A DNA stretch of 64,000 nt from Desulfosporosinus sp. HMP52 (GTDB lineage: Bacteria > Bacillota > Desulfitobacteriia > Desulfitobacteriales > Desulfitobacteriaceae), in contig NZ_JMGA01000008.1 of assembly GCF_000765145.1 (NCBI RefSeq), positions 1 to 64,000 on the forward strand, given 5' to 3'. Shown piece after piece: positions 45,302 to 54,537 of this stretch. The notes under the pieces are model-generated. The model was not told where the DNA came from. It made no database searches and worked only from the letters and a program-made list of their open reading frames with translations. The position numbers were made by a program, and so were the translations under genes. Every line of letters starts with the position of its first letter. The first letter of the stretch is position 1.

Positions 45302-46519
45302 TTATTCAAATCTTAAAGCGTCGATAGGATCCATTGCGGCTGCTTTACGTGCCGGGAAAACTCCGAAAATAATTCCTATACCGGCGGAGAAACCAAAAGC
45401 CATCACCACTGATGCCAGAGAAATACTGGTACTCATGGATAAGGCCTTCCCAACTAGGTTTGATCCTCCATACCCCAGGGCAATGCCTATCCCTCCGCCT
45501 AAGATACTTAGTACGACGGCTTCAATAAGAAACTGGAGAAGAATATCCATACTTTTGGCTCCAATGGCTTTCCGAATTCCAATCTCCCGAGTTCGCTCTG
45601 TTACTGAGACAAGCATGATATTCATGATTCCGATTCCCCCAACTAGCAGGGAAATCCCGGCAATTCCACCCAGGAGCATGGTTAGGGTCTGTGTAACACT
45701 TTGCATGGTTTCTAACATATCCGCCTGATTCTGAACTCTAAAGTCATCGGCTTTACCATCCTGAATATTATGGGCCTTGCGTAAAGCCGCAGTAATTTCA
45801 TCCTGAGCTGTCTGCATAAGATCCTCAGATGAGGCAGAAACCAAAATATTACGTACGGTTTTTTTACCGATCAAGCGAGCCTGAACCGTTGAAATAGGAG
45901 CAGTGATCATGTCATCACTACTTTGAAATCCCGTCGAGCCTGTTGCAGTCGTCACACCGATGACTTGAAAGGGTACATTATTAATTTTAATGTTCTTTCC
46001 AATAATATCCCCATTGGCATCTCCCAGTAGGTTTTCTACAACAGTTGGACCAAGAACCGCTACTCTTGCGCTCTTATTCACATCTTCTTCAGTGATATAT
46101 CTCCCCCGGGCAATTGTAACATTTTTAATGGTTTCATATTCTTCAGTCGTACCATTAATGCTGGTAGAGGTGTTTCCACTTCCCAAGACTACTTGGGCAT
46201 TAGTATTGGCAACCGGAGCAACAGCTTTCACAGCCGTCCCAACTCGAATCTTAGAAGCATCCGCCATGTCTAAACTGGAGGAGCTACCCACTCCGCCTTT
46301 TACCCCTCCGGTATTTGACTGGCCGGCGCTAATTGTCAGCAAGTTTGAACCCATACCCTGAATCTGTGAAGTAATTGAAGCCGTTGCCCCGTTCCCGATT
46401 CCGACCATGGCAATAACCGCAGCTACTCCAATGATAATCCCGAGCATAGTCAACATAGATCTTAGTTTGTTGGCTCGCAAAGCTCTGAGAGAGACTCGGA
46501 TACTTTCTAAAAAGTTCAC
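45302..46519 (-). CDS. MacB-type ABC transporter permease
   Basis: The 405-residue protein has one N-terminal helix ([20 protein letters not shown]), a large extracytoplasmic MacB-type domain (about 40-270) and three C-terminal FtsX-type helices ([20 protein letters not shown] onward). Such proteins work by mechanotransmission to move drugs, peptides or lipids out of the membrane. It overlaps the ATPase gene by four bases and belongs to the operon adaptor-ATPase-permease. Confidence 0.93.
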   Translation of the reverse strand: MNFLESIRVSLRALRANKLRSMLTMLGIIIGVAAVIAMVGIGNGATASITSQIQGMGSNLLTISAGQSNTGGVKGGVGSSSSLDMADASKIRVGTAVKAVAPVANTNAQVVLGSGNTSTSINGTTEEYETIKNVTIARGRYITEEDVNKSARVAVLGPTVVENLLGDANGDIIGKNIKINNVPFQVIGVTTATGSTGFQSSDDMITAPISTVQARLIGKKTVRNILVSASSEDLMQTAQDEITAALRKAHNIQDGKADDFRVQNQADMLETMQSVTQTLTMLLGGIAGISLLVGGIGIMNIMLVSVTERTREIGIRKAIGAKSMDILLQFLIEAVVLSILGGGIGIALGYGGSNLVGKALSMSTSISLASVVMAFGFSAGIGIIFGVFPARKAAAMDPIDALRFE

Positions 46520-47238
46520 TCTGCTCTTCCCTCCTCGATTTGCGCTTTTGCTCGGCGGGGGTCTTTTACGATCTCGTCCCCTTCAATGTGACCGTCTCGA
46601 AAACGTACAATCCGCTGGGTAAACTCTGCAATATCCGGTTCATGGGTTACGATAATAATAGTATTTCCCTCGGCATGGAGACGCTGGAAAATGGCCATAA
46701 CTTCTTCACTTGATCGACTGTCCAGGTTTCCCGTAGGCTCATCCGCTAAGATGATTGAAGGCTTCGTGACAAGGGCTCGAGCAATAGCTACCCGCTGCTG
46801 TTGTCCACCGGATAACTCTTTAGGACGGTGATGAATTCGTGTGCCGAGGCCGACGGATTCTAACGCAGCTACAGCGCGAGCATGTCGTTCTTTAGTACCT
46901 ACTCCTGCATAAAGCAGGGGGAGTTCTACGTTTTCAACAGCCATAGTTCGAGGGAGGAGATTAAAGCCTTGAAATACAAAGCCGATTTTACGATTGCGAA
47001 TCACAGATAATTCATCGCCGCTGGCTTTTGCCACATCTGTTCCATCAAGATAATATTCTCCTTCAGTGGGAGTATCTAAACAACCAAGTATATTCATCAT
47101 CGTCGACTTACCCGACCCGGAAGGCCCCATGATGGAAACAAATTCGCCTTCTCCCACATGTAAATCCACGCCGCCTAAGGCCGCAACTTTAATGTCCCCA
47201 TTAGCGTAAATCTTTTTGATCCCTTTTAGCGTTATCAA
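46516..47238 (-). CDS. MacB-type ABC transporter ATPase
   Basis: The 240-residue nucleotide-binding protein has Walker [10 protein letters not shown], signature [15 protein letters not shown], Walker [13 protein letters not shown] and the switch histidine in IIVTHEPD, typical of the LolD/MacB group. It starts with TTG, preceded by GAGGAGGG. It drives the permease that follows. Confidence 0.95.
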   Translation of the reverse strand: MITLKGIKKIYANGDIKVAALGGVDLHVGEGEFVSIMGPSGSGKSTMMNILGCLDTPTEGEYYLDGTDVAKASGDELSVIRNRKIGFVFQGFNLLPRTMAVENVELPLLYAGVGTKERHARAVAALESVGLGTRIHHRPKELSGGQQQRVAIARALVTKPSIILADEPTGNLDSRSSEEVMAIFQRLHAEGNTIIIVTHEPDIAEFTQRIVRFRDGHIEGDEIVKDPRRAKAQIEEGRAE

Positions 47239-47286
47239 ACAACAACCCTCCTCTATCCTGAAAAATTCAGAGACGGATCTTTTCTC

Positions 47287-48744
47287 TTACTTTGATCCCG
47301 GGGGTGGGCCGCCGGCGGCTGCCCCTCCTCCTCCACCTATTCTAAGTCCTCCTGTAGATTTCGCTGCTGTGGCGGTTGAACTACCAACTATAGTAATAAC
47401 CTCTTGTCCTTCCTCTATCCCACTTTTAACCTCGATATTTTCACCATCGTCCAAGCCAAATTCTACCGGAACAAATTGACCATTGGCTCCGGTCTGTCCG
47501 GTTTTAGCTGGGTCTGACCCAGGGATCATAACCCCTTTTTTGTCACCTCTGGTTTTAACCGCCTCGCTGGGAACGGTTAGCACATTCTTGGCTTCTTCCA
47601 CCATAATGTCAATATTAGCATTCATTCCCGAACGCAGTTTATCGCTGGCTTGTTCTACTGCCACTGTAACTTCAAAGGTTGTAACGTTGGAAGTGGTTGT
47701 TCCTTGAGGAGCAACTAAGCTTACAACTCCGGTACTATGGTCATCCGCGTAGGCATCAAGGGTAATGTCCACTTTCTGTCCCACTTTAACTTGGGCAATA
47801 TCAGCCTGGTCAATAGAGGCATTTACTTCAAGACTACTTCCTGAGGATCCTGCAGGAGTAATGGTAATCTTGGAATCCTCACTCGTATACTGATACAGTT
47901 GTAAATTGGAATCAATAACGATAGCATCCGTTGGGGCAACAATAGTCGCTCCCGACAACTTGGCCTCTACACTATCAAGTTGAGCCTGGGCTTGAGTTAC
48001 ATTAGCTTGCGCCGATGCAATATCAGCAGCTGTCGGCCCCGCCTCTTGCTGGTTCATTTTATATTCAGCAGCGTCCACATCCGCTTGAGCTGCTTCTAAG
48101 GCCCTGGCTGCCCCTCCATTTTGGGCGTTTTTGGCCGTTGTTAAGGCCGATAAGGCATCGTTTAAAGAGTTTTGAGCAGATTGAATTGATGAAGCGTCTC
48201 CGTTCCGCTGGGCCTTAGCTAAAACATCACTAGCCTGTTTAACTTTCTCATTAGCTAAGGTGACTTGGTTTGCCAAATAGGCTGAATCCGCATCCTGCTG
48301 AGCTGCAGTCAAACTCTTCTGTGCCTTGGCAAGTTCTGACCGAGCTTGAGCCTTTGTTTGTTGATTATAGCTATCATAAAGGGATTGAAACTTAGCCTGA
48401 GCCACTGCTAAATTGGCTTGTTGCTGAACAACATCCGCTCTAAGGTTTGTTTCGTCAATTTTAGCGAGTACTTGACCCTTTTGAACCGTATCTCCCACCT
48501 TGAAATTCAACTCTACCACCTGTCCCCTAGTCACATCTCCATTGTTGGAAAACTGCAAGGGTATGGACTGGGGATAATTAACGGTTCCGGTTGCCGTGAT
48601 AACCCTGCTAACATCTCCCATTTTAGCCTTTGCTGTAATATTGGCTGAAGTTACTGGTTTGGCCGTATACTTTTTATAGCCCCAATATCCCCCTCCCAAG
48701 ACCAAAACGCTTAATACCCCTATGGTCACCCATTTTTTGTTCAT
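47287..48744 (-). CDS. HlyD/MacA-type efflux adaptor
   Basis: The 485-residue protein has an N-terminal membrane anchor (KKWVTIGVLSVLVLGGGYWG), a split biotinyl-lipoyl domain (ITATGTVNYPQSIPLQF.., GATIVAPTDAIVIDS), a long coiled coil with Ala/Gln-rich heptads (about 100-250), and beta-barrel domains. The tail is a Gly/Pro-rich stretch (GGGGGAAAGGPPPG). In a Gram-positive this adaptor would act outside the membrane with the MacB-like pump. It is first in the operon, directly behind a likely response-regulator-controlled promoter. Confidence 0.92.
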   Translation of the reverse strand: MNKKWVTIGVLSVLVLGGGYWGYKKYTAKPVTSANITAKAKMGDVSRVITATGTVNYPQSIPLQFSNNGDVTRGQVVELNFKVGDTVQKGQVLAKIDETNLRADVVQQQANLAVAQAKFQSLYDSYNQQTKAQARSELAKAQKSLTAAQQDADSAYLANQVTLANEKVKQASDVLAKAQRNGDASSIQSAQNSLNDALSALTTAKNAQNGGAARALEAAQADVDAAEYKMNQQEAGPTAADIASAQANVTQAQAQLDSVEAKLSGATIVAPTDAIVIDSNLQLYQYTSEDSKITITPAGSSGSSLEVNASIDQADIAQVKVGQKVDITLDAYADDHSTGVVSLVAPQGTTTSNVTTFEVTVAVEQASDKLRSGMNANIDIMVEEAKNVLTVPSEAVKTRGDKKGVMIPGSDPAKTGQTGANGQFVPVEFGLDDGENIEVKSGIEEGQEVITIVGSSTATAAKSTGGLRIGGGGGAAAGGPPPGSK

Positions 48745-48838
48745 GCTCTCTCTCCTCTTTTATGTATTCTCGAGAAATTCCATTAATATAGAAGGAAGAT
48801 TAAATATGACTCTAAATACTGGTTAAAATTCCTAAATC

Positions 48839-48910
48839 AGAATATCACAGTATTATGTTCAAACAACGATAAACTTCTTAAGATCTTGTCAGGATTAGCT
48901 GAGGATTACC
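48839..48910 (-). promoter_or_regulatory. Promoter and candidate response-regulator site for the efflux operon
   Basis: On the minus strand TTGTTT (48861-48866) and TATTCT (48839-48844) are 16 bases apart. Just upstream, TAATCCT occurs twice (48902-48908 and 48891-48897) with an 11-base period, the layout used by OmpR/PhoB-type activators. Confidence 0.6.
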
Positions 48911-48944
48911 TGAAGAACTGCTGTCAGATCTCACTGAATAGGGT

Positions 48945-50585
48945 TTACTTCTGTCTCCTAGGCAATAAGATTTTAAAACAACTTCCTTCTCCCAGGGTAC
49001 TCTTTACTTCGATGGAACCCCCATGGGCTTGGATAAACTCTTTGGCAATAGCCAGTCCTAACCCGGTTCCACCGCTCTCTCGCTCTCGGGCTTTATCCAC
49101 TCGATAAAAGCGATTAAAAATATGCTCAAGTTCCTCTTGGGGAATACCTTCCCCAGAATCTTCTACCGTTACTTGAACCCAACTATTTAAGTTATCCTTA
49201 CTCTTAAATACTTTTGGATTCCCTTCTGTTGCTTTAGGCATTCTTGAATGATTCAGTTTCTCTTCTTTCTCTATCTTATCCACCTTACGTTGGAAGACAT
49301 CTCGTAATCGATGAGTGTTCCTTTCGGCCAATGTTCCTTCTTCGGCAAACCGTTCTATCTCCGCTAAGGTCACCTGTAGACATCCGCCCGGGGGGGTATG
49401 TAAAAGGGCATTACCAATTAGATTAACAAAGACTTGGGTCAGGCGGTCAGGATCCCCTGTAATATCGGTTACCTCTCCCTTGATTTCGACAACTAATCCT
49501 CGCTCCTCGAATTCAATGGCAAATTGCTCTGTGATCCTTTCTACTAACTTCCTTAGATTTACCGGTTTTAAAGACATGGGTAACTTTCCCGCTTCCGCAA
49601 GATTTAACTGTTGCAGATCCCGGACTAAGCGAATAAGTCTTAAAGTTTCGTCTTGTATAGGCAGAATAGTTTCCGGAGTTGAGGGTAAAACCCCTTCCTG
49701 GATTGATTCAAGTTTTCCGAGGATGACTGAAAGTGGTGTGCGCAATTCATGAGCTATATCTGCCACCATGTTGCGGCGAACTTCTTCATTGCGAGCTAAT
49801 TGTTCCGTCATTCGATTAAAGTCTTGAGCTAAGATTGCAATATCTCCCTTGCCCTTGACATCAACTCTGGAGGACAAATCCCCATTCCCTACATTGCGAA
49901 CAGCTTCCATCAAATGATTAAGGGGTTTCGTAAAATGCCGGGTTAATAACATCCCCAAGATTAAAGCTACAAAGGATGTAAGCCCTAAACCGATGAGCAT
50001 AGCTTGAATAATCGAGGTTCCAATGGTTTTGGCCAGTCGATTATTTGAACCGGTAACAATCGGGGTTTCCTGCCAATAATACCCTACTATCTGTTCCTTA
50101 ACCTTGATCTCTTCCCATTGCTTAGGGATTTTATTACTATTGGGTAACTGGGAAATAGTTTTAGCCAGGTCTTTATTCCCTGAGTCCCCTACAACCTTAC
50201 TCTCCAGATCAAATACCCAAAAGGGTGGGCCTTCCCGTCGTGTTTTTATTCTCAAGTCCTGTCCGGGAATAGTTTGTTCCGGGGGAACTCCAACGACAAA
50301 AAGCCGGGGCCTTCCTTCAAGATCAACCCCTTCTAAATTTGGCCCAAACCGGCGTTCAGCCTCGCTGACTTTGGTAATATACCCCTGAACTCCATCCCAG
50401 CTGTTATGAGCTTCATAGTAGCCACTTAAAAGCCTCCTCCAACTTTCACCATAGGCTTGTTGGACATAGGTTTCCGCATGCCCAAGTAAAGATTGGGTTG
50501 TGATTAAGGCTATAGCTGTGAAAAAAATAGCCATAAAAAAAACCATGCCAATTAAGCTGATAATAAACTTCCTGCGTAAAGTCAC
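48945..50585 (-). CDS. Membrane sensor histidine kinase
   Basis: This 546-residue kinase has two membrane helices (about 10-30 and 188-212) around an extracytoplasmic domain of about 155 residues, a HAMP linker, the HisKA box MVADIAHELRTPLSVI with the phosphorylated histidine, and the ATPase motifs NLIGNALLHTP, VEDSGEGIP and GGTGLGLAIAKE. A charged insert of about 50 residues sits between the N box and the G1 box. The gene overlaps the response regulator gene by four bases. Together they probably control the adjacent MacAB-like pump in response to envelope stress. Confidence 0.95.
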   Translation of the reverse strand: MTLRRKFIISLIGMVFFMAIFFTAIALITTQSLLGHAETYVQQAYGESWRRLLSGYYEAHNSWDGVQGYITKVSEAERRFGPNLEGVDLEGRPRLFVVGVPPEQTIPGQDLRIKTRREGPPFWVFDLESKVVGDSGNKDLAKTISQLPNSNKIPKQWEEIKVKEQIVGYYWQETPIVTGSNNRLAKTIGTSIIQAMLIGLGLTSFVALILGMLLTRHFTKPLNHLMEAVRNVGNGDLSSRVDVKGKGDIAILAQDFNRMTEQLARNEEVRRNMVADIAHELRTPLSVILGKLESIQEGVLPSTPETILPIQDETLRLIRLVRDLQQLNLAEAGKLPMSLKPVNLRKLVERITEQFAIEFEERGLVVEIKGEVTDITGDPDRLTQVFVNLIGNALLHTPPGGCLQVTLAEIERFAEEGTLAERNTHRLRDVFQRKVDKIEKEEKLNHSRMPKATEGNPKVFKSKDNLNSWVQVTVEDSGEGIPQEELEHIFNRFYRVDKARERESGGTGLGLAIAKEFIQAHGGSIEVKSTLGEGSCFKILLPRRQK

Positions 50586-51274
50586 AAGCCTTCACCAAAC
50601 CGATACCCTACGCCAAAAACGGTTTCAATATACTTTGGCTCACTGGGGTTGTCCTCAATTTTCTTGCGCAGGTTGGAGACGTGGGTGTCAATGGAACGTT
50701 CATAGTAAAGATATTCTTCCCCCATGGCCTGCCGTAAAAGCTGCAGACGACTGTAAACAGTTCCCGGACGTGTAGCAAGTAAATGCAGTATATTAAATTC
50801 TGTAGGAGTTAGAAGGACTTCCTGTCCGCGCTTTAAGACCTTATGACTGGAGACGTCTAAGCTAATCTCTCCTCGAATTATTACTGAAGAAGTGTATTCC
50901 TGGGAAACCCCTGACGAGCGGCGAAGTACAGTTTTGATTCGAGCGACTAATTCCCGAAGGCTAAATGGTTTAACAATATAGTCGTCTGCGCCAAACTCTA
51001 AACCAAGAACCCGATCAATTTCCTCGGATTTTGCCGTCAGCATGATAATCGGTATGGTACTGGTTTCACGCAAACGTTTGCACATATCCAGCCCACTTAT
51101 GCCCGGGAGCATCCAATCCAGCAAGACAAGATCCGGCTTTTCCCGTTCGATAAGCTCCATCCCTTCTACTCCATTGGTTGCAGTTAGGGCGTTATATCCT
51201 TCCCGCGAGAGGTAATCCCTCACCAGGGTAAGAATTTCCGGTTCATCATCGACTAAAACAATCTTCATTTTCAT
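50582..51274 (-). CDS. OmpR/PhoB-family response regulator
   Basis: The 230-residue protein has a receiver domain with acidic pocket D9-D10, phosphoacceptor D53 (LLDWMLPG) and K103-type KPF signature (YIVKPFSL), then a winged-helix DNA-binding domain (LTPTEFNILHLLATRPGTVY, RSIDTHVSNLRKKIE, VFGVGYRF). It is the first gene of the two-component pair and the likely binder of the direct repeats ahead of the efflux operon. Confidence 0.96.
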   Translation of the reverse strand: MKMKIVLVDDEPEILTLVRDYLSREGYNALTATNGVEGMELIEREKPDLVLLDWMLPGISGLDMCKRLRETSTIPIIMLTAKSEEIDRVLGLEFGADDYIVKPFSLRELVARIKTVLRRSSGVSQEYTSSVIIRGEISLDVSSHKVLKRGQEVLLTPTEFNILHLLATRPGTVYSRLQLLRQAMGEEYLYYERSIDTHVSNLRKKIEDNPSEPKYIETVFGVGYRFGEGL

Positions 51275-51366
51275 ACCACCACTTTTCCCCTTTTGTTGTT
51301 GATATAAGTATAACGTTAATCTTTGTGATGTATCTAGGAAAGTTTTGAAGATTTTATGAAGAAATA

Positions 51367-51659
51367 AGAAAGTAAGGGGCAGATTGCCCGTTCACACACG
51401 TTACGTTTCACTAGCTCGTTAGATGCTGAAGGAATTGCGCCAACCTCTGGGCCGCTCTACGATGTGAACCTGGGCGCAATTGGCCTTCAGCATCGGCACT
51501 CGCTTTAGCGTGAACTTCACTAAAGTGTTCTCTTGGCAATTCGCCCCTTAATTTCTGGTCAACGGGGGTTGGGGACGTGAAGGGATGAGGGGGCGATTTT
51601 TGTCTTTCTCTGGAGGGAGAAAGTAAGGGGCGAATTGCCCGTTCATACACGTTTCGTTT
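51367..51659. repeat. Family-3 repeat with two direct arms
   Basis: Two 42-bp arms (51367-51408 and 51618-51659) share AGAAAGTAAGGGGC..ATTGCCCGTTCA.ACACGTT..CGTTT. A third, inverted arm at 51533-51556 can pair with the right one. The middle holds GGCACTCGCTTTAGCG, which resembles GGCACTCGCCTTAGCG of family-1 copy B. No gene is supported between 51275 and 51714. Confidence 0.7.
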
Positions 51660-51714
51660 TATCAATAATAATGCCCTCGCTTAAGACTTCTTAAACGAGG
51701 GCGATTGTCGAGAG

Positions 51715-52155
51715 TTAAACTTCTACTAATTCCATTTTCTCAGCAAGGAGTTTTGAACTGCGAGACAGTTCTTCGTATTCGGCATCGGTATAATCTTTGA
51801 TGATTTCGCTGATAAATTTTTGTCTTTCGGCGATTACTGCATCCAGTGCTTCATTTCCTCTTGGTAACAAGTGAAGCGCGACTACTCTCCGATCCTTTTC
51901 AGCTCGTACACGTTCGACAAGCCCTGCAAATTCCATTCGATCTGCTAAATCCGTTGCTGTACTACATGCTACATATAAGTTTTTGCATAGATCACCCATA
52001 GTTAAAGGCCCATATTCTCGAATGCATAAAAGTGCATTGAACTGAAGCTCAGAAATATCCATATCTACTAGAACCGATCGGCCACGCTTAAACAAAATTG
52101 CATTTGCTCGTCTTAAGGTTTCCTCCAGCTGCTTTATTATTTCTTCATTTGCCAG
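51715..52155 (-). CDS. MarR-family transcriptional regulator, probable CTG start
   Basis: The winged helix-turn-helix protein contains the typical ELQFNALLCIREYGPLTMGD, LYVACSTATDLADRMEFAGL (recognition helix) and VERVRAEKDRRVVALHLLPRG wing. The usual start codons in frame leave it 20 residues short (a TTG at 52095 without a binding site). A CTG at 52155 lies 8 bases after GGAGG and adds LANEEIIKQLEETLRRANAI, which fits helix 1 of MarR proteins. An in-frame TGA precedes it. I therefore place the start there, giving 146 residues. The target is unknown; an inverted repeat at 52281-52318 may be an operator. Confidence 0.8.
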   Translation of the reverse strand: MANEEIIKQLEETLRRANAILFKRGRSVLVDMDISELQFNALLCIREYGPLTMGDLCKNLYVACSTATDLADRMEFAGLVERVRAEKDRRVVALHLLPRGNEALDAVIAERQKFISEIIKDYTDAEYEELSRSSKLLAEKMELVEV

Positions 52156-52280
52156 TCATCCCACCTCCCAATTTTACAAATATTTTAACAATTCTATATT
52201 ATCACAGTTTGGGATAATATTCAGTACAAAATAAACAAGTTACCTAAAATACTAGTTAGAACTTAAATAAGGATTCTAGT

Positions 52281-52318
52281 CGAATATGAACTTTCGTTCA
52301 TCTAAAGTTGAACATTCG
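52281..52318. promoter_or_regulatory. Inverted repeat between the MarR gene and the antitoxin gene
   Basis: CGAATATGAACTTT and AAAGTTGAACATTCG form an imperfect inverted repeat in the divergent intergenic space, suitable for a dimeric regulator such as MarR or the antitoxin itself. Confidence 0.4.
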
Positions 52319-52434
52319 ACCTTTATATTGCTCTTAATAATATGTACGCATATAATAGAACGATTTGACGCTTTAAATACAGTACAATTTTTTTATAATA
52401 AATCATCTATTAATTGTCAAAGAGGTGATTTGAA

Positions 52435-52653
52435 TTGCTTATTACTATGAGTGAATTTATAACAAATATTGAAAAATACTTAACACTCGTTAATGATGAG
52501 GAAATTATTATCACCAAGAATGCAAAACTTACTTCTCCAATAGAAGACGACAAAGTGGAAACTATGAAGTCATTTTTTGGTACTCTCTCTAATGATATCT
52601 CTTTAGAAGAATCAAAAGAGGAAAGATTGAAGAAATATGAGCTTATTGATTGA
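52435..52653 (+). CDS. Orphan Phd/YefM-type antitoxin
   Basis: The 72-residue product starts with TTG behind AGAGGTGA. Its N-terminal part, MLITMSEFITNIEKYLTLVN followed by DEEIIITKNAKL, matches the DNA-binding fold of Phd/YefM antitoxins; the C-terminal part is acidic and would neutralise a toxin. The usual ITKNGKP reads ITKNAKL here. No toxin gene follows: a very strong terminator begins 41 bp after the stop. It may be a remnant or act on a toxin made elsewhere. Confidence 0.72.
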   Translation: MLITMSEFITNIEKYLTLVNDEEIIITKNAKLTSPIEDDKVETMKSFFGTLSNDISLEESKEERLKKYELID

Positions 52654-52693
52654 TTCAAATCATCATTATTACTTGGAATGCTCTTTAATACAA

Positions 52694-52750
52694 ATCGCCA
52701 CAAAAATAACCACGATTTAAACAACGTGGTTATTTTTGTGGCGATTTTTA
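52694..52750. terminator. Bidirectional terminator between antitoxin and GerMN gene
   Basis: A perfect 21-bp stem (52694-52714 with 52725-52745) and a 10-nt loop has T runs outside on both strands, closing both convergent genes. Confidence 0.9.
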
Positions 52751-52771
52751 ATTACTTTTACTTTTGATTTA

Positions 52772-53569
52772 TTAGGTTGAACTTGGAGGATAATTAAATA
52801 GATTAATTGAACTGGGAGAATCTTTGAGAGCTCCGTTATTCTTGCTTTCATTATTACTATTCTTATTACTACTGTTATTACTGCTATTAGTACTGTCGTT
52901 ACCGCTGTTATTATAATCCGGGACTACTATCCCTAAACCTGAATTTCCGGTTCCGGTATTAGGTGTCACCGCTTTCCCTGAAACCTCTGATTTAACCAGA
53001 TTGGCTTTGTAGACCAAATTTGATGCGTCAATGGTTCCATATTTACTAATGGGTTGGCCATCGACACGGATTTGAACTTGCTTTATTGTGGAAAACTGGG
53101 TCAAGGTATTAACTAAGCCATACAGGGCAATCTCAGGGGCCACTTTAGAGTTAGGTTGTAAAAACTCTTTACTTAAATCTACAATAACCACACTGTCTTT
53201 GATGGCAATATCTCGCAAGGTCGTAGTTGTAGATACTGAGGCCAGCAAATCATTTCCTGAGGGACCTTTTAGCCACTGGACAACGGTCTCTCTGGCGAGG
53301 CTCACTGTTTTTGGCAAGGTTCGCTCTTCCTTGAGTAGATACTTTCCACTGGGATCAGGATAATAAAGGGCTACCACCTTTCCTTCTCCTGTTGCGGTTG
53401 ATGCGGGGATTGTCGTTTCTTTATCCCCGGTTGATCCTATCCAGTCAGCCAATGGAGTTGAGGCTCCATCCTTTTTCACAAGTGTTTCTAGCGTTCCACA
53501 GCCGGTCATCAGGATCAAGCTGAGGAAAACTACCCCCAGAAGACTATACTTCCGAACCCGTACTTTCAT
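52772..53569 (-). CDS. GerMN-domain lipoprotein
   Basis: The start at 53569 has GAAGGGG 8 bases upstream; an earlier in-frame codon lacks a site. The 265-residue product is a lipoprotein (lipobox LMTGC) with a GerMN domain at about 70-200 (GKVVALYYPDPSGKYLLKEER, DIAIKDSVVIVDLSKEFLQ, TLTQFSTIKQVQIRVDGQP). GerM and related proteins act in sporulation and germination. The C-terminal ~50 residues are an Asn/Ser-rich low-complexity tail. It lies next to spoIIR, supporting a sporulation or envelope role. Confidence 0.88.
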   Translation of the reverse strand: MKVRVRKYSLLGVVFLSLILMTGCGTLETLVKKDGASTPLADWIGSTGDKETTIPASTATGEGKVVALYYPDPSGKYLLKEERTLPKTVSLARETVVQWLKGPSGNDLLASVSTTTTLRDIAIKDSVVIVDLSKEFLQPNSKVAPEIALYGLVNTLTQFSTIKQVQIRVDGQPISKYGTIDASNLVYKANLVKSEVSGKAVTPNTGTGNSGLGIVVPDYNNSGNDSTNSSNNSSNKNSNNESKNNGALKDSPSSINLFNYPPSST

Positions 53570-53748
53570 AATTGCTGCCCCTTCCTCAGACAAATTAAAG
53601 GCTTGTAGAAGAAGATGACTTCTTGCGCAGAAGTCTTCAATTCCTCTTTTTTAACCTTATGCTTTGTCCAAAAAAATAGTACAGGTTCCGGCAAAAAAGA
53701 TCTGAGCTGATCTAATTAAAGCCAATTTCTTGACACATAAATCACATA

Positions 53749-54360
53749 CTAGATCAAGAATTCTTTTATCTTCTCCCAGAAGAATAAACGCACCTTAGGC
53801 GGGCTTTTCAAAGCATACTCCGTCTGACTTTTTCCATCCACTTGAACTGCGGTGGAATTCTCGATATCTACAAAACAAAGGGCCGGAAATAGTACACACC
53901 ACCAATTTGATCCTTGTCCCTCGCCTATCACGACACGTAGTGCTTCATATTGCCCGGCAGGCAGCACCAGGGTTCCGTAAGATTTAGTAGGAAAGGGAAA
54001 ATGCCCGTAATCTGTGTGAACCGTGTAGTTTTTATTCCAGGAATGGATTACAGAAAGTCCAATCTCTTCCATATCAGGCCTAATCCTTTGGACGATTTTC
54101 CGAGATTCTTCTAAGGACTGGGCAGCAGCCAACTGAGGCGACACTTCCTTCAAGATTGCATCTCTAACCGCTCTCTTTAAAGCTTGATCTTCCTCACTAT
54201 CTGAATTAGCCAGCACGTGAAAACGAATTAATTGATCCGGTGTTTGAGCCATTGTCTCTTCTTTGGCGATTCCCACCGGAATAGTTTCTCGAAGTACTCC
54301 AAAAGCCATAATTCCTATCATACTAAGTATAATTGTTAAGGCAATAAACCGAACCTTCAT
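53749..54360 (-). CDS. spoIIR: Stage II sporulation protein R
   Basis: SpoIIR is made in the forespore, exported and triggers SpoIIGA to activate sigma-E in the mother cell. The start at 54360 follows GAGAGGGG; twelve upstream codons lack support. The 203-residue product has a signal anchor (RFIALTIILSMIGIMAFGV), the conserved LIRFHVLANSDSEEDQALK, KNYTVHTDYGHFPFPTKSYG and GQGSNWWCVLFPALCFVD. Length is typical. Confidence 0.95.
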   Translation of the reverse strand: MKVRFIALTIILSMIGIMAFGVLRETIPVGIAKEETMAQTPDQLIRFHVLANSDSEEDQALKRAVRDAILKEVSPQLAAAQSLEESRKIVQRIRPDMEEIGLSVIHSWNKNYTVHTDYGHFPFPTKSYGTLVLPAGQYEALRVVIGEGQGSNWWCVLFPALCFVDIENSTAVQVDGKSQTEYALKSPPKVRLFFWEKIKEFLI

Positions 54361-54537
54361 TTCCGAACCCCTCTCCGACATTCTTTCTCTATACAAAGCC
54401 TGTCCAGGAATGTGAAGGTTTAAACAAAGTAGGCAAACAAATTATATTATTCTAAGGGACAAATTCTAAGATCAGTATAAAGCATCCTTTTCAGCCATAA
54501 ATATTTGTATCCGATGATTCGTAGAAAGGAGTTCCTT

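Noticed and set aside
51411-51665. 84-codon frame between response regulator and MarR gene
   Set aside because: It consists of family-3 repeat sequence and has no binding site.
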